From assembly GCA_964627255.1 (NCBI GenBank), contig CAZVIN010000073.1:14402-78401 (forward strand): a stretch of 64,000 nucleotides of DNA, given 5' to 3'. A program made the position numbers and the translations under genes. This DNA comes from CALLJL01 sp964627255 (GTDB taxonomy: Bacteria > Acidobacteriota > Aminicenantia > Aminicenantales > CALLJL01). How positions within the stretch are numbered: position 1 is the stretch's first letter; each line of letters starts with the position of its first letter. Positions 41,390 to 50,114 of the stretch are shown piece by piece. Under the pieces are notes generated by a model. That model made no database searches. It was not told where the DNA came from and was given only the letters and a program-made list of their open reading frames with translations.

Positions 41390-42856
41390 TTAGATGTTAA
41401 GCTCGAGCTGCTGCTGGGCTAACTTTCTTTCTTCTTCGATCGCCTGGAGGACTTCGGGAGTGACATCACCGGTAGGATAGCGGCCGTCAAAGCAAGCGCC
41501 GCAAAAATGTTTCAGTTTCGCGTTGCCCAGCTGGACAGCCCGTTTCAGGGAATCGAGAGTCTGATAAATCACCTTATCAGCCCCGATTTTTCGGGCGATT
41601 TCCTCAAAGTCAGCGTTGCGGGCAATAAACTCCGTCCTGGTTTGCATGTCAATCCCGTAAACACAGGGAAAACGAAGCGGTGGAGAATAAGCAGCAAAAT
41701 AAACCTTTTTAGCCCCGCATTCGCGAACTAACTCAATGATGGCTCGGGAAGTGTTGCCGCGAACAATGCTGTCATCCACCAGAAGGACGTTCTTGCCCTT
41801 AAATTCAGAAGCAATCGGGTTGAGCTTCTGGCGGACTGAGCTGCGGCGCTGGTCAGTTGACGGCATGATGAAGGTTCGGCCGATATATCTATTTTTGACC
41901 AGGGCTTCTCGGTACTTGAGGTTAAGGATGCGGGCAATTTCAATAGCCGCATCCCGGGCGGAATCCGGAACAGGGACGACGACATCGATTTTAAGATTAT
42001 GCTGGCGAATTTCTTCGGCCAGGAAGCGACCCAGGTTAACCCGGGAATCATAAACATTGACCTGGTCGATAAAAGAATCGGGCCGGGCAAAATAAACCCA
42101 TTCAAATAAGCACGGGGTGTGGGGCGAATGGGCGATTCTTTTGCGGTGCAAGCGGTGCTGCTGGTCGATAAACAAGACCTCGCCGGCGCCAACATCTTGA
42201 ATTTCAGTAAAGTTCAGGATGTTCAGGCTGACGCTTTCTGAGGCCACACCGTAGGAGGGAACCAAGCCGTCTCGTCTTAGGCCAAAAACCAAGGGTTTGA
42301 TGCCATAAGGGTCACGGAAAGCCACTAAGCCTTGTTCCGCAATGTAGGCCACGACCGAATAGCTGCCCTTAACTTTTTTGAAAACACCGGCCACTGCCTT
42401 ATAAACATTATGGGGACGAAGTCTTCTGGTCTTCTGGGCGGCTAATTCTTCGGCGAAAACATTGAGAATTACCTCAACGTCGTTATCGGAATTGAGCAGG
42501 CGGTGGTGTTTTTCAAAGAGTTCTTTTTTTAATTGTTGGTAATTGATGACATTGCCGTTGTGGCCCATGATGATCCCAAAGGGAGAGTTGACCTGGAAAG
42601 GCTGGGCATCTTCGCTCCGGCCGCCACCGATGGTGGGATAGCGAGTGTGGCCAATACCAATCGTTCCTGAAAGCCGCTGAAGATGGTCGGGAGTAAAAAT
42701 ATCGCGTACCAGGCCATTGCCTTTTTTGGTATGGAAACGGCCGTCATAGGTGATAATGCCTGCCGCATCCTGGCCGCGGTGCTGGATGGCTAAGAGACCC
42801 TGGTATAGGTCGCGGAAGACTTCTCCATTGCCAATAATGCCGATTACACCGCACAT
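41390..42856 (-). CDS. purF: Amidophosphoribosyltransferase
   Basis: First committed enzyme of purine synthesis: PRPP + glutamine to phosphoribosylamine. The 488-aa protein starts MCGVIGIIG with Cys2 as glutaminase nucleophile and no propeptide. The PRPP motif VLLVDDSIVRGNTSR lies at about 364-378. Cysteines at HTPCLFEWVYF, RFPCVYGID and HFCGACFDG match the four ligands of the [4Fe-4S] cluster of the Bacillus subtilis class, so the enzyme is probably oxygen-sensitive. The ATG lacks a Shine-Dalgarno. A 357-base gap follows upstream. Confidence 0.96.
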   Translation of the reverse strand: MCGVIGIIGNGEVFRDLYQGLLAIQHRGQDAAGIITYDGRFHTKKGNGLVRDIFTPDHLQRLSGTIGIGHTRYPTIGGGRSEDAQPFQVNSPFGIIMGHNGNVINYQQLKKELFEKHHRLLNSDNDVEVILNVFAEELAAQKTRRLRPHNVYKAVAGVFKKVKGSYSVVAYIAEQGLVAFRDPYGIKPLVFGLRRDGLVPSYGVASESVSLNILNFTEIQDVGAGEVLFIDQQHRLHRKRIAHSPHTPCLFEWVYFARPDSFIDQVNVYDSRVNLGRFLAEEIRQHNLKIDVVVPVPDSARDAAIEIARILNLKYREALVKNRYIGRTFIMPSTDQRRSSVRQKLNPIASEFKGKNVLLVDDSIVRGNTSRAIIELVRECGAKKVYFAAYSPPLRFPCVYGIDMQTRTEFIARNADFEEIARKIGADKVIYQTLDSLKRAVQLGNAKLKHFCGACFDGRYPTGDVTPEVLQAIEEERKLAQQQLELNI

Positions 42857-43213
42857 ATGACAATGTTATTATATCCTACTTTGGCGTGAAAATCCACCCA
42901 ACTTCAGGGGCGCTGGATGAGATTTGGTTAAAAATCGAGCCTTTTAACCCGATTAATTATTCGCCTTAACCTCATTATTTTTTATGGAACTTCTGGGTTT
43001 GGCGTGGGTAAACCTGAAGGATTAAGGGCGCAAGAAGGCCCATGGAGAGCCCTTTAATGAGGAGCCTTAGAGGCGACGAGAATTTTTTGTCACTCCAGGA
43101 ATTTTCCCCATTTTTATCGGCCAATTAAAAGACGAGCCTTTTTTAATTATATAGCCCCCTATCTTTTTAAAATTGAACCTGAACTTGGCAACAGAGAAAA
43201 GTATCCCAGGGGT
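42857..43213. other. Gap between purF and the heptose kinase gene
   Basis: Apart from the purF -10 element, this 357-base region holds A/T-rich text and no supported ORF, RNA gene or hairpin terminator with a clear T-run. It may carry the end of the heptose kinase operon transcript. Confidence 0.4.
42868..42873 (-). promoter_or_regulatory. -10 element for a near-leaderless purF mRNA
   Basis: TATAAT on the minus strand ends 11 bases before the purF ATG, so a start about 7 bases downstream would give a leader of only about 5 bases. No Shine-Dalgarno is present. The -35 is poor (TGGATT, spacer 17). Confidence 0.45.
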
Positions 43214-44182
43214 TTAAAGAACAGCTTTGAGCTCCTCGGGAGTTACGGCGGCTGTACCTATTTTGCCGACCACGATGCCGGCCGCCGCATTCGCTAAGAT
43301 GGCGGCTTCCTGAATGGTAGCACCCGCTACGAGAGCGAGGGAAGCCGTAGCAATCACCGTATCGCCCGCGCCAGTCACATCAAAGACTTCCCGGGCCACA
43401 GTGGGTATATGAATCGGCTTTTTGCCCTTTTCAAAAACCGTCATCCCCTGCTCGCCTCTTTTCAAAATGATGTATCGGGTGTCTATTAACGAGAAGATCT
43501 GCTGACCGGCGTCCTCCACCTGTTCATTAGAGTGACATTCATGTCGGACAATCCTTTCCGCCTCATGGTGATTGGGGGTAATAAGAGTGATGGGAGAAAA
43601 AAGCTGGAAGTGCTCCACTTTTGGGTCAACAAAAACTGGGAACCCCTTTTTCTTGGCCAAGGCTAAGACGCCCTGGAGAAGAGATTCTTTAATTAGGCCC
43701 TTGTTATAATCAGAAATAATCAAGCCGTCAAAGGCGAGCCGGGTCAGGAGGTTAAGAATAGCTTTTTCCAACGATTCAGGCAGCGGGCCCCTTTTTTCTA
43801 AATCAACGCGCACTACCTGCTGGTGATGAGCAATAATCCTGGTCTTGACCGTGGTGGGCCGATTAGGTTCGATAAAGATACCCCGACCGTCGGCCGCGTG
43901 GGATTTAATCCACCGGCCTGGTTCATCATCTCCCACAACGCCGACGAGGAGGGGTTTACTTCCGAGGCTTTCTAAGTTGTAGGCGACGTTACCCGCTCCG
44001 CCCAAGCAGGAAGTATCCCGCTTAACTTCGACCACCGGGACTGGCGCTTCAGGTGAAATGCGCGACACTTCTCCCCAGATATATTTATCAAGCATTAGGT
44101 CGCCTAAGACAACCAGCCGGGAGTTTTTAAATTTTTCGATTAGATTTAAGAGACGTTGCCGACTAAAGTGGACCGGAATCAT
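43214..44182 (-). CDS. hldA: D-glycero-beta-D-manno-heptose-7-phosphate kinase (HldE kinase domain)
   Basis: PfkB/ribokinase-fold kinase making heptose-1,7-bisphosphate in ADP-heptose synthesis. The 322-aa product has VVLGDLMLDKYIWGEVSRISPEAPVP as split motifs near 24-50 (GDLMLDKYIWG, ISPEAPVPVVEV), GGAGNVAYNLESLG (about 63-76), PNHHEAERI and the anion hole DVTGAGDTVIATASLALV (about 270-287). It is only the kinase half; the nucleotidyltransferase domain of bifunctional HldE is absent and must be separate. The gene overlaps the PHP-domain gene by 4 bases. Confidence 0.9.
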   Translation of the reverse strand: MIPVHFSRQRLLNLIEKFKNSRLVVLGDLMLDKYIWGEVSRISPEAPVPVVEVKRDTSCLGGAGNVAYNLESLGSKPLLVGVVGDDEPGRWIKSHAADGRGIFIEPNRPTTVKTRIIAHHQQVVRVDLEKRGPLPESLEKAILNLLTRLAFDGLIISDYNKGLIKESLLQGVLALAKKKGFPVFVDPKVEHFQLFSPITLITPNHHEAERIVRHECHSNEQVEDAGQQIFSLIDTRYIILKRGEQGMTVFEKGKKPIHIPTVAREVFDVTGAGDTVIATASLALVAGATIQEAAILANAAAGIVVGKIGTAAVTPEELKAVL

Positions 44183-45381
44183 GATTTACCTGCCGCTAAA
44201 AAAATTGGGTTGGAGACAACCCAGGGAATTCTCGAGTTTAGCCCAGTCGGGGTTTCAAGATAGACTTCAACCCGGTAGACACCAGGCTCCTGCACTTCAT
44301 AAGTGATTTTCTTTTCAGCCGAAGAGAACATCCGCTGACCATTTCGGATGAGGACAGTGGTTGTGGGAACTGGGCCGGGAATTTCGAGACGAAGAGAAAG
44401 CGGTGTTTCTGAGTCCATGGGTACCTGACTCCCCATGGAGAAATGTTCTTCACTTCTTTCGGCCCAGAACTTAAAATTGGCGGCTGACTGGGCGGCGTCC
44501 ACGGCGTTATAAAAGGCACCCCGTTTAAGGGCGGAAAAAATAGTCTGCCGAGCCTCAGAAAATTCAGCGGGCATACCTTTATCTAAGGGAACCCGGAGAT
44601 GGAAAAGCGAGAGGAGGGGGCCATAGAAAAGATGGGCATCACAGCTAAAAAAGCCATAAACAGGCGGCTGCTTTCGGTTAAGGAGGTCCCACTGCTCGAA
44701 GGATTTAAAGAAGGGGTCGATCATTCGCAGGACAAACACCCGAGGTTTCAAAGCTAAAAGAGGGAAAATTGGCAAAGAAGCCAACCAATTCTTCTTGAAC
44801 ATCGTATCCGCGTCCAGAAGCTCAATCCCGGTGAAAAATTGATTATCCTCACCCCAGGACCAAGGGGTTTTGGAAAAAGGATGAGCGATAACCGCCAGGC
44901 CACCTTCCTTTTGGATCAAATAAGCCGCCTCTTCGGCTTTTGAGGGCAGAGGAGGAATCGAGTCGGAAAACCCCAGGCCAACCAAGTGGCCGCGATTAGT
45001 TGAGAGCTCAGAGCCGGCTAAGACAAGGAGGCCGTCACGCCATCCCTGGCTCCTGAGGCACGCATTGTTGGGACGGCCATGGTCAGTGAGGATGATAAAA
45101 TCGAGATGGTTTCGCTTGGCGGCTTGCACTACCTCCTCGACTCTGCCTTTCCCGTCCGAAAAACGGGTGTGGAGGTGGTAAACACCTACGGCTTCTTGGC
45201 GACCAGAAGAAAGGTGAGGGTTAGAATTATCCTTAGGAGAGCGAGCGGTGGAAATAATTATGATTAGATAAGCGCCATAGGCCGCTATGGCAATTAAAAG
45301 TACCAAGAGAGATAGTTTTTTTCGGCTGGGCTTGGCCGGGGATGATTTCGAAGAGGCTTGCCGCCTCAAAGGAGCTGTCAT
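44179..45381 (-). CDS. Membrane-anchored PHP-domain phosphoesterase-like protein
   Basis: The start at ATG 45381 forms a TAATG overlap with the upstream gene and has AAGGAAA before it; an upstream ATG in frame at 45405 is less likely. About 400 aa: a basic N-terminus, one membrane helix (SLLVLLIAIAAYGAYLIII), then a PHP domain with the metal ligands YHLHTRFSDGKG, LTDHGR, SELSTNRGHLVGLG, IAHPFS and FFSCDAHLF. A C-terminal beta domain (PGVYRVEVYLE) ends the protein. PHP proteins are metal-dependent phosphoesterases; the target here is not known. It lies in an LPS-core operon between an O-antigen ligase and the heptose kinase, so an envelope glycan or lipid role is suggested by context. Confidence 0.8.
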   Translation of the reverse strand: MTAPLRRQASSKSSPAKPSRKKLSLLVLLIAIAAYGAYLIIIISTARSPKDNSNPHLSSGRQEAVGVYHLHTRFSDGKGRVEEVVQAAKRNHLDFIILTDHGRPNNACLRSQGWRDGLLVLAGSELSTNRGHLVGLGFSDSIPPLPSKAEEAAYLIQKEGGLAVIAHPFSKTPWSWGEDNQFFTGIELLDADTMFKKNWLASLPIFPLLALKPRVFVLRMIDPFFKSFEQWDLLNRKQPPVYGFFSCDAHLFYGPLLSLFHLRVPLDKGMPAEFSEARQTIFSALKRGAFYNAVDAAQSAANFKFWAERSEEHFSMGSQVPMDSETPLSLRLEIPGPVPTTTVLIRNGQRMFSSAEKKITYEVQEPGVYRVEVYLETPTGLNSRIPWVVSNPIFLAAGKS

Positions 45382-46562
45382 TATGTTTCCTTTTTCTTGG
45401 CCCAAGCTGGGGCAAAGGGAAGAGTGACAAGGACAAGATAGAACATCACTACTTCCGAATCGCCGAAATTATACTCAAATAAGCCAGCAGTAAAAAGGGC
45501 TAAGACCGCGGCGGCCGCGGCCGCTATCCAGGGTAAGGCGCCAGCAGGCTTTCCTTTCCATTTTCGAATTAAAGCCCAGAAGCTCCAGGCCATAAAAATT
45601 AACCAGACAATAAGGCTCGGTAGCCCTCGTTCCGCCGCTATCTGCAGCAGGTTATTATGAAGATGGACGTTAAGTTTAGCTTCAGCTGAAAGGCCATATT
45701 TTGGGTTTTGGAAAACCAGTTCGACTGTATCCGGTCCGCAACCATGAAACGGAAAATCACCGATAATCTTCAGGCCGGCTCTCAGGTATTCGATTCGCTC
45801 CCGGTTGGAGGGGCTGTATAAATTGAGGGTGTTTAGGACTCGCTGTTTTACCGGAAACGGGCTTAGCCAAAAGACGGCGGCGAAAAGAAACGGCACCAAA
45901 ACAAGAGCGGCGGGCCGCCAAAGCCCAACGAGCAAAACACAGGCGACACCCAAACCTAACCAGGCATTGCGAGTAAGGGTTAAAAGGAGAAGAAAAAATG
46001 AGCCCGCGGCTAAACCGGCCCAGAGGAAGCGTTTTTTCCCTTGGCCGAATAGGGTTTGGGCCACACCGATAATAATAAAAAGCATGAGTAAACCAGCTTC
46101 AGTCATGTAGTGGCCCATAAACCCCTTTAACCTTGGCCCGTGTTGCCAGCCGCCAAAATAAATTATCAGCGAATAAACCAGATTTATAGCGCCGGAAATG
46201 AGAAGCGGGTAATGAACCAGGGCTACGGATTTTGGGGACTGAAAGACAGCGAAGCTCACAGGAATCAAAAGATAAATCAGCAGCTCTCGCGAGTCGCGGA
46301 GGCTAATCGCCGGGTTAACTGAAAGGAGGCTGGCTAAGAGAGAAAGAAGGGCATAAAGAGTTAGCGGCCAGAAAAAAGAAGGCACTTCAAAACGCCTCTG
46401 CCTCTGCAGAAGAAGCCAGAGCCAGAGGCAGAAACTCAGGCCGTAAAAAATCTGGGCCAAGGAAATTGAGATGAGATTGAAGAAAAGGCCGGTGAGGAAG
46501 GTCAACAAAAGAATTTGACTGACCTTATTCTTTACAATGATATACTTGGCCAAGGACGCCAT
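45381..46562 (-). CDS. O-antigen ligase / Wzy-type polymerase (WaaL family)
   Basis: 393 aa, about ten to twelve transmembrane helices. The large periplasmic loop contains FHGCGPDTVELVFQNPKYG and NVHLHNNLLQIAAERGLPSL (His-x-His-Asn-Asn pattern), typical of WaaL/Wzy proteins that join or polymerise polysaccharide on undecaprenyl diphosphate. ligase and polymerase cannot be separated by sequence. It is followed by the PHP gene with a TAATG overlap. Confidence 0.82.
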   Translation of the reverse strand: MASLAKYIIVKNKVSQILLLTFLTGLFFNLISISLAQIFYGLSFCLWLWLLLQRQRRFEVPSFFWPLTLYALLSLLASLLSVNPAISLRDSRELLIYLLIPVSFAVFQSPKSVALVHYPLLISGAINLVYSLIIYFGGWQHGPRLKGFMGHYMTEAGLLMLFIIIGVAQTLFGQGKKRFLWAGLAAGSFFLLLLTLTRNAWLGLGVACVLLVGLWRPAALVLVPFLFAAVFWLSPFPVKQRVLNTLNLYSPSNRERIEYLRAGLKIIGDFPFHGCGPDTVELVFQNPKYGLSAEAKLNVHLHNNLLQIAAERGLPSLIVWLIFMAWSFWALIRKWKGKPAGALPWIAAAAAAVLALFTAGLFEYNFGDSEVVMFYLVLVTLPFAPAWAKKKET

Positions 46563-46587
46563 TGCGAGACATTACCTCGTAAAAAGA

Positions 46588-47667
46588 TTATCCTAAACTT
46601 CTTTGGGGCTGGCCGCAAGTCCTGAGGAGCTCCAAAGAGGCCGCCGCCACTTCCTCTGCCTCAATTCCTTTAATGCAGGGATAATTGGAGTAGGGACAAG
46701 TTCTCTGGCGACAGGGGCGACAAGCAAGCTTCCTTTCCAGGATGACAGCCCGAGCTTTCCAGGGAGAAAAATGAGCGGGAAGAGTTGGGCCAAAAAGGGC
46801 CACTATTGGTCGGCCTAAGGCGGCCGCTAAGTGCATCGGGCCGCTATCTGGGCCGACAAAGAGGTCGACTCTTTCTAAGGCGGCAGTTAATTCGCCTAAG
46901 CTGGTGTTACCAACTAAGGAAGGAAGGGGTCGGCCGAGAGCTTCGATAATTTCTTTTTCTCTTTTTTTATCTTCCTTTGAACCTATAAGCAGGGGAAGTA
47001 TTTGGCCCGAGGGTCCGATTCTTTTTAGGAAATTAACGATGTTTTCTTGGCCCCAGTCGCGAAATTGATTGCCCGCGCTGATATGTAGCGCGATAACCTT
47101 TTTAGAGCTCAGGCCCCATTCTTGCCAGCAAGCGTTGACTGTTTTTTTTTCTTCAGGCTGAGCCGCCGCGACGCAGAGGGAAAAATCATCGCCAACGTTG
47201 AGGCCGGCGGCCCGAACCAAATTAAGATGATTGACAACACTGTGGATGGGACCGGCAGGGCTACTTCTGGCCACCGTCATGTGGTAAGCCCAGGATTTAT
47301 ATTGGGTGCGGTAACCAACTCTTAGCCGGCTGCCGCTACCCAAAGTGATGAGAGCCGAACGAGGCCCGCCATGAAAATCAATGGCTAAGTCAAAATGGTA
47401 CTTACGAAGTATCATTATCAGCCGACTTAGACCTATCCAGTTTAGTTTTGGCTGAATGGCGATAACTTCTTCCACTAACCCGTTTCCTTGAATCAGCCGT
47501 CGATAGGGAGACTCCAGGAGAAAAAAGATTTTTGCCTGAGGTAGTGCCGACTTCAGCGCTCGAAGCGCAGGTGTGGTTAAGATAATATCACCCAGGCGGC
47601 GGGGACGAACCAGGAGGACTTTTTTTATCTTGGCGGGGTCAATCTTTGGTCGGTCTGTCGGGGTCAA
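46588..47667 (-). CDS. Lipopolysaccharide heptosyltransferase, GT9 family
   Basis: 359 aa, related to WaaF/WaaC/WaaQ. It has KVLLVRPRRLGDIILTTPAL near the start, IDFHGGPRSALITLGSG (about 96-112) and FVGPDSGPMHLAAALGRPIV (about 270-289) with ALFGPT following, the ADP-heptose-binding half. The start is a TTG at 47667 with GAGG six bases upstream, which makes it overlap the Trm112 gene by 29 bases. Heptosyltransferase and the heptose kinase two genes downstream belong to one LPS core pathway. Confidence 0.9.
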   Translation of the reverse strand: MTPTDRPKIDPAKIKKVLLVRPRRLGDIILTTPALRALKSALPQAKIFFLLESPYRRLIQGNGLVEEVIAIQPKLNWIGLSRLIMILRKYHFDLAIDFHGGPRSALITLGSGSRLRVGYRTQYKSWAYHMTVARSSPAGPIHSVVNHLNLVRAAGLNVGDDFSLCVAAAQPEEKKTVNACWQEWGLSSKKVIALHISAGNQFRDWGQENIVNFLKRIGPSGQILPLLIGSKEDKKREKEIIEALGRPLPSLVGNTSLGELTAALERVDLFVGPDSGPMHLAAALGRPIVALFGPTLPAHFSPWKARAVILERKLACRPCRQRTCPYSNYPCIKGIEAEEVAAASLELLRTCGQPQRSLG

Positions 47668-47827
47668 TCGTGGCCTCGTCGATTAACATGACTGGAATAT
47701 CATCCCGGATTGGATAAACTCGGTGGCAAGTGCCGCACTTTAACCCGTTGTCGTCAGCAGTTAGTTTAACCGGGGTCTTGCAAACCGGGCACGCCAGAAT
47801 TTCGAGGAGATGGGGGTCAATAGCCAT
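47639..47827 (-). CDS. Trm112-family zinc-ribbon protein
   Basis: 62 aa starting at ATG 47827, selected because AAAGGAG is 6 bases upstream; the frame would allow earlier starts. The product begins DPHLLEILACPVCKTPVKL and ends with GLKCGTCHRVYPIRDDIPVML, matching the short YcaR/Trm112 type with two CxxC pairs. Bacterial members often sit near lpxK or LPS genes and their function is poorly known. It overlaps the heptosyltransferase by 29 bases. Confidence 0.88.
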   Translation of the reverse strand: MAIDPHLLEILACPVCKTPVKLTADDNGLKCGTCHRVYPIRDDIPVMLIDEATIDPDRPTKD

Positions 47828-48145
47828 GGTCATCTCCTTTAGGAAAAAATCTTCCTCGAGTTGAGGCAATTTATTTTATATCAAAAAAGAGAGACAGAGG
47901 CAAAGTCAAATTGCCCAACGGAACCGGCGGCTCCAGTAAAAGTCAAATTAGCGGCTCGGAGTCGCCCTTCCCTGAGCGAGCCCGAGGCGGCGGTGGCTGC
48001 GGTTGAAAAAGCTGAAAAGACCTGATGTAACCAAGGCTTCTGGACTGTCCCCACCCTGACCTAGGGGTTAGTTCCGGAAGATAACTTCCGTGCCCTAAAA
48101 ATGGCTTCATGCTTTGACCGCCTCTTGGACCGGGAGGAGTTTTCA

Positions 48146-48174
48146 TTGCAAAAACTGGGTTTATTGGCTATTCT
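48146..48174 (+). promoter_or_regulatory. Promoter candidate for the glycosyltransferase operon, near-leaderless
   Basis: TTGCAA (48146-48151), 17 bases, TATTCT (48169-48174), 11 bases before the ATG at 48186. There is no Shine-Dalgarno before the ATG, so a nearly leaderless mRNA is possible. The gap 47828-48145 upstream, between this gene and the divergent Trm112 gene, shows no supported feature. Confidence 0.5.
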
Positions 48175-48185
48175 AAAAACCTCTT

Positions 48186-49292
48186 ATGGCCTTATGTTTT
48201 TTTGGTGCCTATGACCCTTCCTATTCCAGGACCGCGATTCTACGGCGTGGGCTGGCTCTTAACAGCCAGCCACCCTTAGAGTTACGCCTGCCGGCTGGAT
48301 TAAAAGCCTGGGCCCGTTATCCTCTGGGTCTCGGCCGAGCATTAATGGATAAAAATTTATGGCGCAATGGCTTGGTTCACCTTTTTGTCCCCTCTTTCGG
48401 GCATAAGGATGTCCCCCTGGCTTTTATCCTAACGCGGCTTTTTGGCCGGCGCTTGGTATTTGACCCCTTAGCTTCTCGGTATGAGACTAAGATTCTCGAT
48501 TGGCAGCGGCAGCCCAAGCCGTCGCTGACTGCCTTCTGGAATCACTTTTTAGACCGTTGGTCGCTACGCCTCTCCGACCTTATCCTGGCCGATACTTCGG
48601 CGCATAAAGAATACTACTGTCAAGAGTTTGGCCTGACGAAAAGCCGAGTGGCGGTGCTTCCGGTCGGGTTTGATGATTCTATCTGGCATCCCGCGACATT
48701 GGCTGCCCCGAAAAATAAACCCTTCACTGTAGTTTTTTTTGGCTCTTTTCTCCCCCTGCATGGGGTAGAGCAAGTAGTAAGAGCCGCCCGTCGTCTTTCT
48801 CAGGAAAAGACGCCGATTTATTTTCGCTTTATCGGCTCTGGTCAGACTTTGCCGCGAGTCCAGGCTTTGCTTCAGGAACTAAAATCAGAAAGAATATCTT
48901 TAGAAGGGTGGCTGGCCGAACGGGATTTAGCGCTCAAGGTAGCGGCTGAAGCTGACCTCTGTCTGGGTCTTTTTGGCCGAAGCCCTAAGGCGTTGAGAGT
49001 TGTGCCTCATAAAATTTTTCAGGCTTTGGCCTTGGGAAAACCTGTCTTGACCTTGGACACTCCAGCCGTTCGCGAATTTTTCCGGCCCCAGGAGGAGATT
49101 TATCTCTGCCCTTCCTCCGAACCTGAGGCTATAGCCCGGGCAATAATTGAGCTGCGGCAGGACGAGGCGCTTCGCCGCCGCTTAGCCGAACAGGGAAGAG
49201 ATTTGGTCTGGCAGAAATACACTCCTTTGGTTTTAGGTCGAACCTTGCTGGAGTTAATTAAGAGTTTCTTTAATTTAGGAGTCAACCGGTGA
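48186..49292 (+). CDS. Glycosyltransferase family 4-like
   Basis: 368-aa GT-B fold enzyme. The C-terminal half has VVFFGSFLPLHGVEQVVRAA (about 180-199), RFIGSGQTLPRV, a glycine-poor AADLCLGLFGRSPKALRVVP stretch (about 255-275) and HKIFQALALGKPVLT with the ExxK-like/PxxxFQA acceptor loop, the usual GT4 site. The donor and acceptor are not determined. It begins the plus-strand operon GT4 > kinase > glycosidase-like > methyltransferase; the next gene overlaps by 4 bases. Confidence 0.85.
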   Translation: MALCFFGAYDPSYSRTAILRRGLALNSQPPLELRLPAGLKAWARYPLGLGRALMDKNLWRNGLVHLFVPSFGHKDVPLAFILTRLFGRRLVFDPLASRYETKILDWQRQPKPSLTAFWNHFLDRWSLRLSDLILADTSAHKEYYCQEFGLTKSRVAVLPVGFDDSIWHPATLAAPKNKPFTVVFFGSFLPLHGVEQVVRAARRLSQEKTPIYFRFIGSGQTLPRVQALLQELKSERISLEGWLAERDLALKVAAEADLCLGLFGRSPKALRVVPHKIFQALALGKPVLTLDTPAVREFFRPQEEIYLCPSSEPEAIARAIIELRQDEALRRRLAEQGRDLVWQKYTPLVLGRTLLELIKSFFNLGVNR

Positions 49293-50110
49293 CGGGCCTG
49301 GGGCTCAAGAAAATTAAAGCCGGTTTTTTTAGCGGCGAGATTCAAGCTCCATATGACCACCCCGGGCTGGTTCAGGCCTTAGCCCGGCTTCATGAGCTAA
49401 CGAGGAGCGGCGGAGCAGAAATAATTTTAGAGAGCCGGAATCGATTAGTCGCTTTAACTCTCCCTCTCAATGAAGCTGAAGAAAGGCAGGTCGTGGTTAA
49501 GGAGTTTCGGCCGCGAGGCGTAGCCAAGTTAAGAGAGCTTCTTACGGGGTCTAAGGCTAAGCGTTCTTTCTATGGCGCTTTGATTTTAATTCGCCGCAAA
49601 ATACCGACTCCTGAGCCCATCGGCTATCTGGAAGGTGACCTGCCTGGTCAGGGAAAAGTAGGTTATTACTTATCTTTAAGACTAACGGGTGTTGAGGAAA
49701 TCCGTTTTCTTTGGCGGCGTCTGCCATCGGAAGCGCTCCGGACGTTGCTTGAACAGTTAGCCTCTTTCCTCTGCTCGCTCCACCGGCAAGGCGTCTGGCA
49801 CCGCGACCTTTCGGATGGCAATGTCCTGGTTAAACTCAAGAGCCCCGGCTGTTTTGAATTTTTTCTGCTGGATACCAACCGGCTGCGGTTAAAAAAGAAA
49901 GTCGGTCGCTGGCGGGGCGTAAAAAACTTGATTCGTCTGGGTATTCCCTTTTCTGAGCAAACCTTTTTCCTCCAAAAATATCTTGGCGGCTTCGGTGTGC
50001 CCGCTCCCTTATGGCTTTGGTACCGGGTTTCTAAAATTGCTTATACTAATTGGGTTCAAATCAAAAAGAAGCTGCGGCTCAGAACTTTGGCTCGGCGGCT
50101 GGGGGGGTAA
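49289..50110 (+). CDS. WaaP/Kdo-kinase-like lipopolysaccharide kinase
   Basis: 273-aa eukaryotic-protein-kinase-fold protein. It has an ATP-site Lys in VVVKEFRPRG (about 70-79), the catalytic loop VWHRDLSDGNVLVKL (about 168-182) with Asp and Asn, and the metal motif FFLLDTNRLRLKK (about 190-202) with the Asp in place of DFG. This pattern is found in WaaP and KdkA, which phosphorylate inner-core heptose or Kdo. The start is GTG overlapping the upstream stop. It supports phosphate decoration of the LPS core. Confidence 0.82.
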   Translation: MTGLGLKKIKAGFFSGEIQAPYDHPGLVQALARLHELTRSGGAEIILESRNRLVALTLPLNEAEERQVVVKEFRPRGVAKLRELLTGSKAKRSFYGALILIRRKIPTPEPIGYLEGDLPGQGKVGYYLSLRLTGVEEIRFLWRRLPSEALRTLLEQLASFLCSLHRQGVWHRDLSDGNVLVKLKSPGCFEFFLLDTNRLRLKKKVGRWRGVKNLIRLGIPFSEQTFFLQKYLGGFGVPAPLWLWYRVSKIAYTNWVQIKKKLRLRTLARRLGG

Positions 50111-50114
50111 AAAA

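Noticed and set aside
47943..48146. 67-codon minus-strand ORF between Trm112 and glycosyltransferase genes
   Set aside because: Low-complexity Pro/Arg-rich translation, no Shine-Dalgarno.
49983..50114. Upstream extension of the glycosidase-like gene
   Set aside because: This part lies in the kinase gene in another frame and lacks a ribosome binding site; the ATG at 50115 is better placed.
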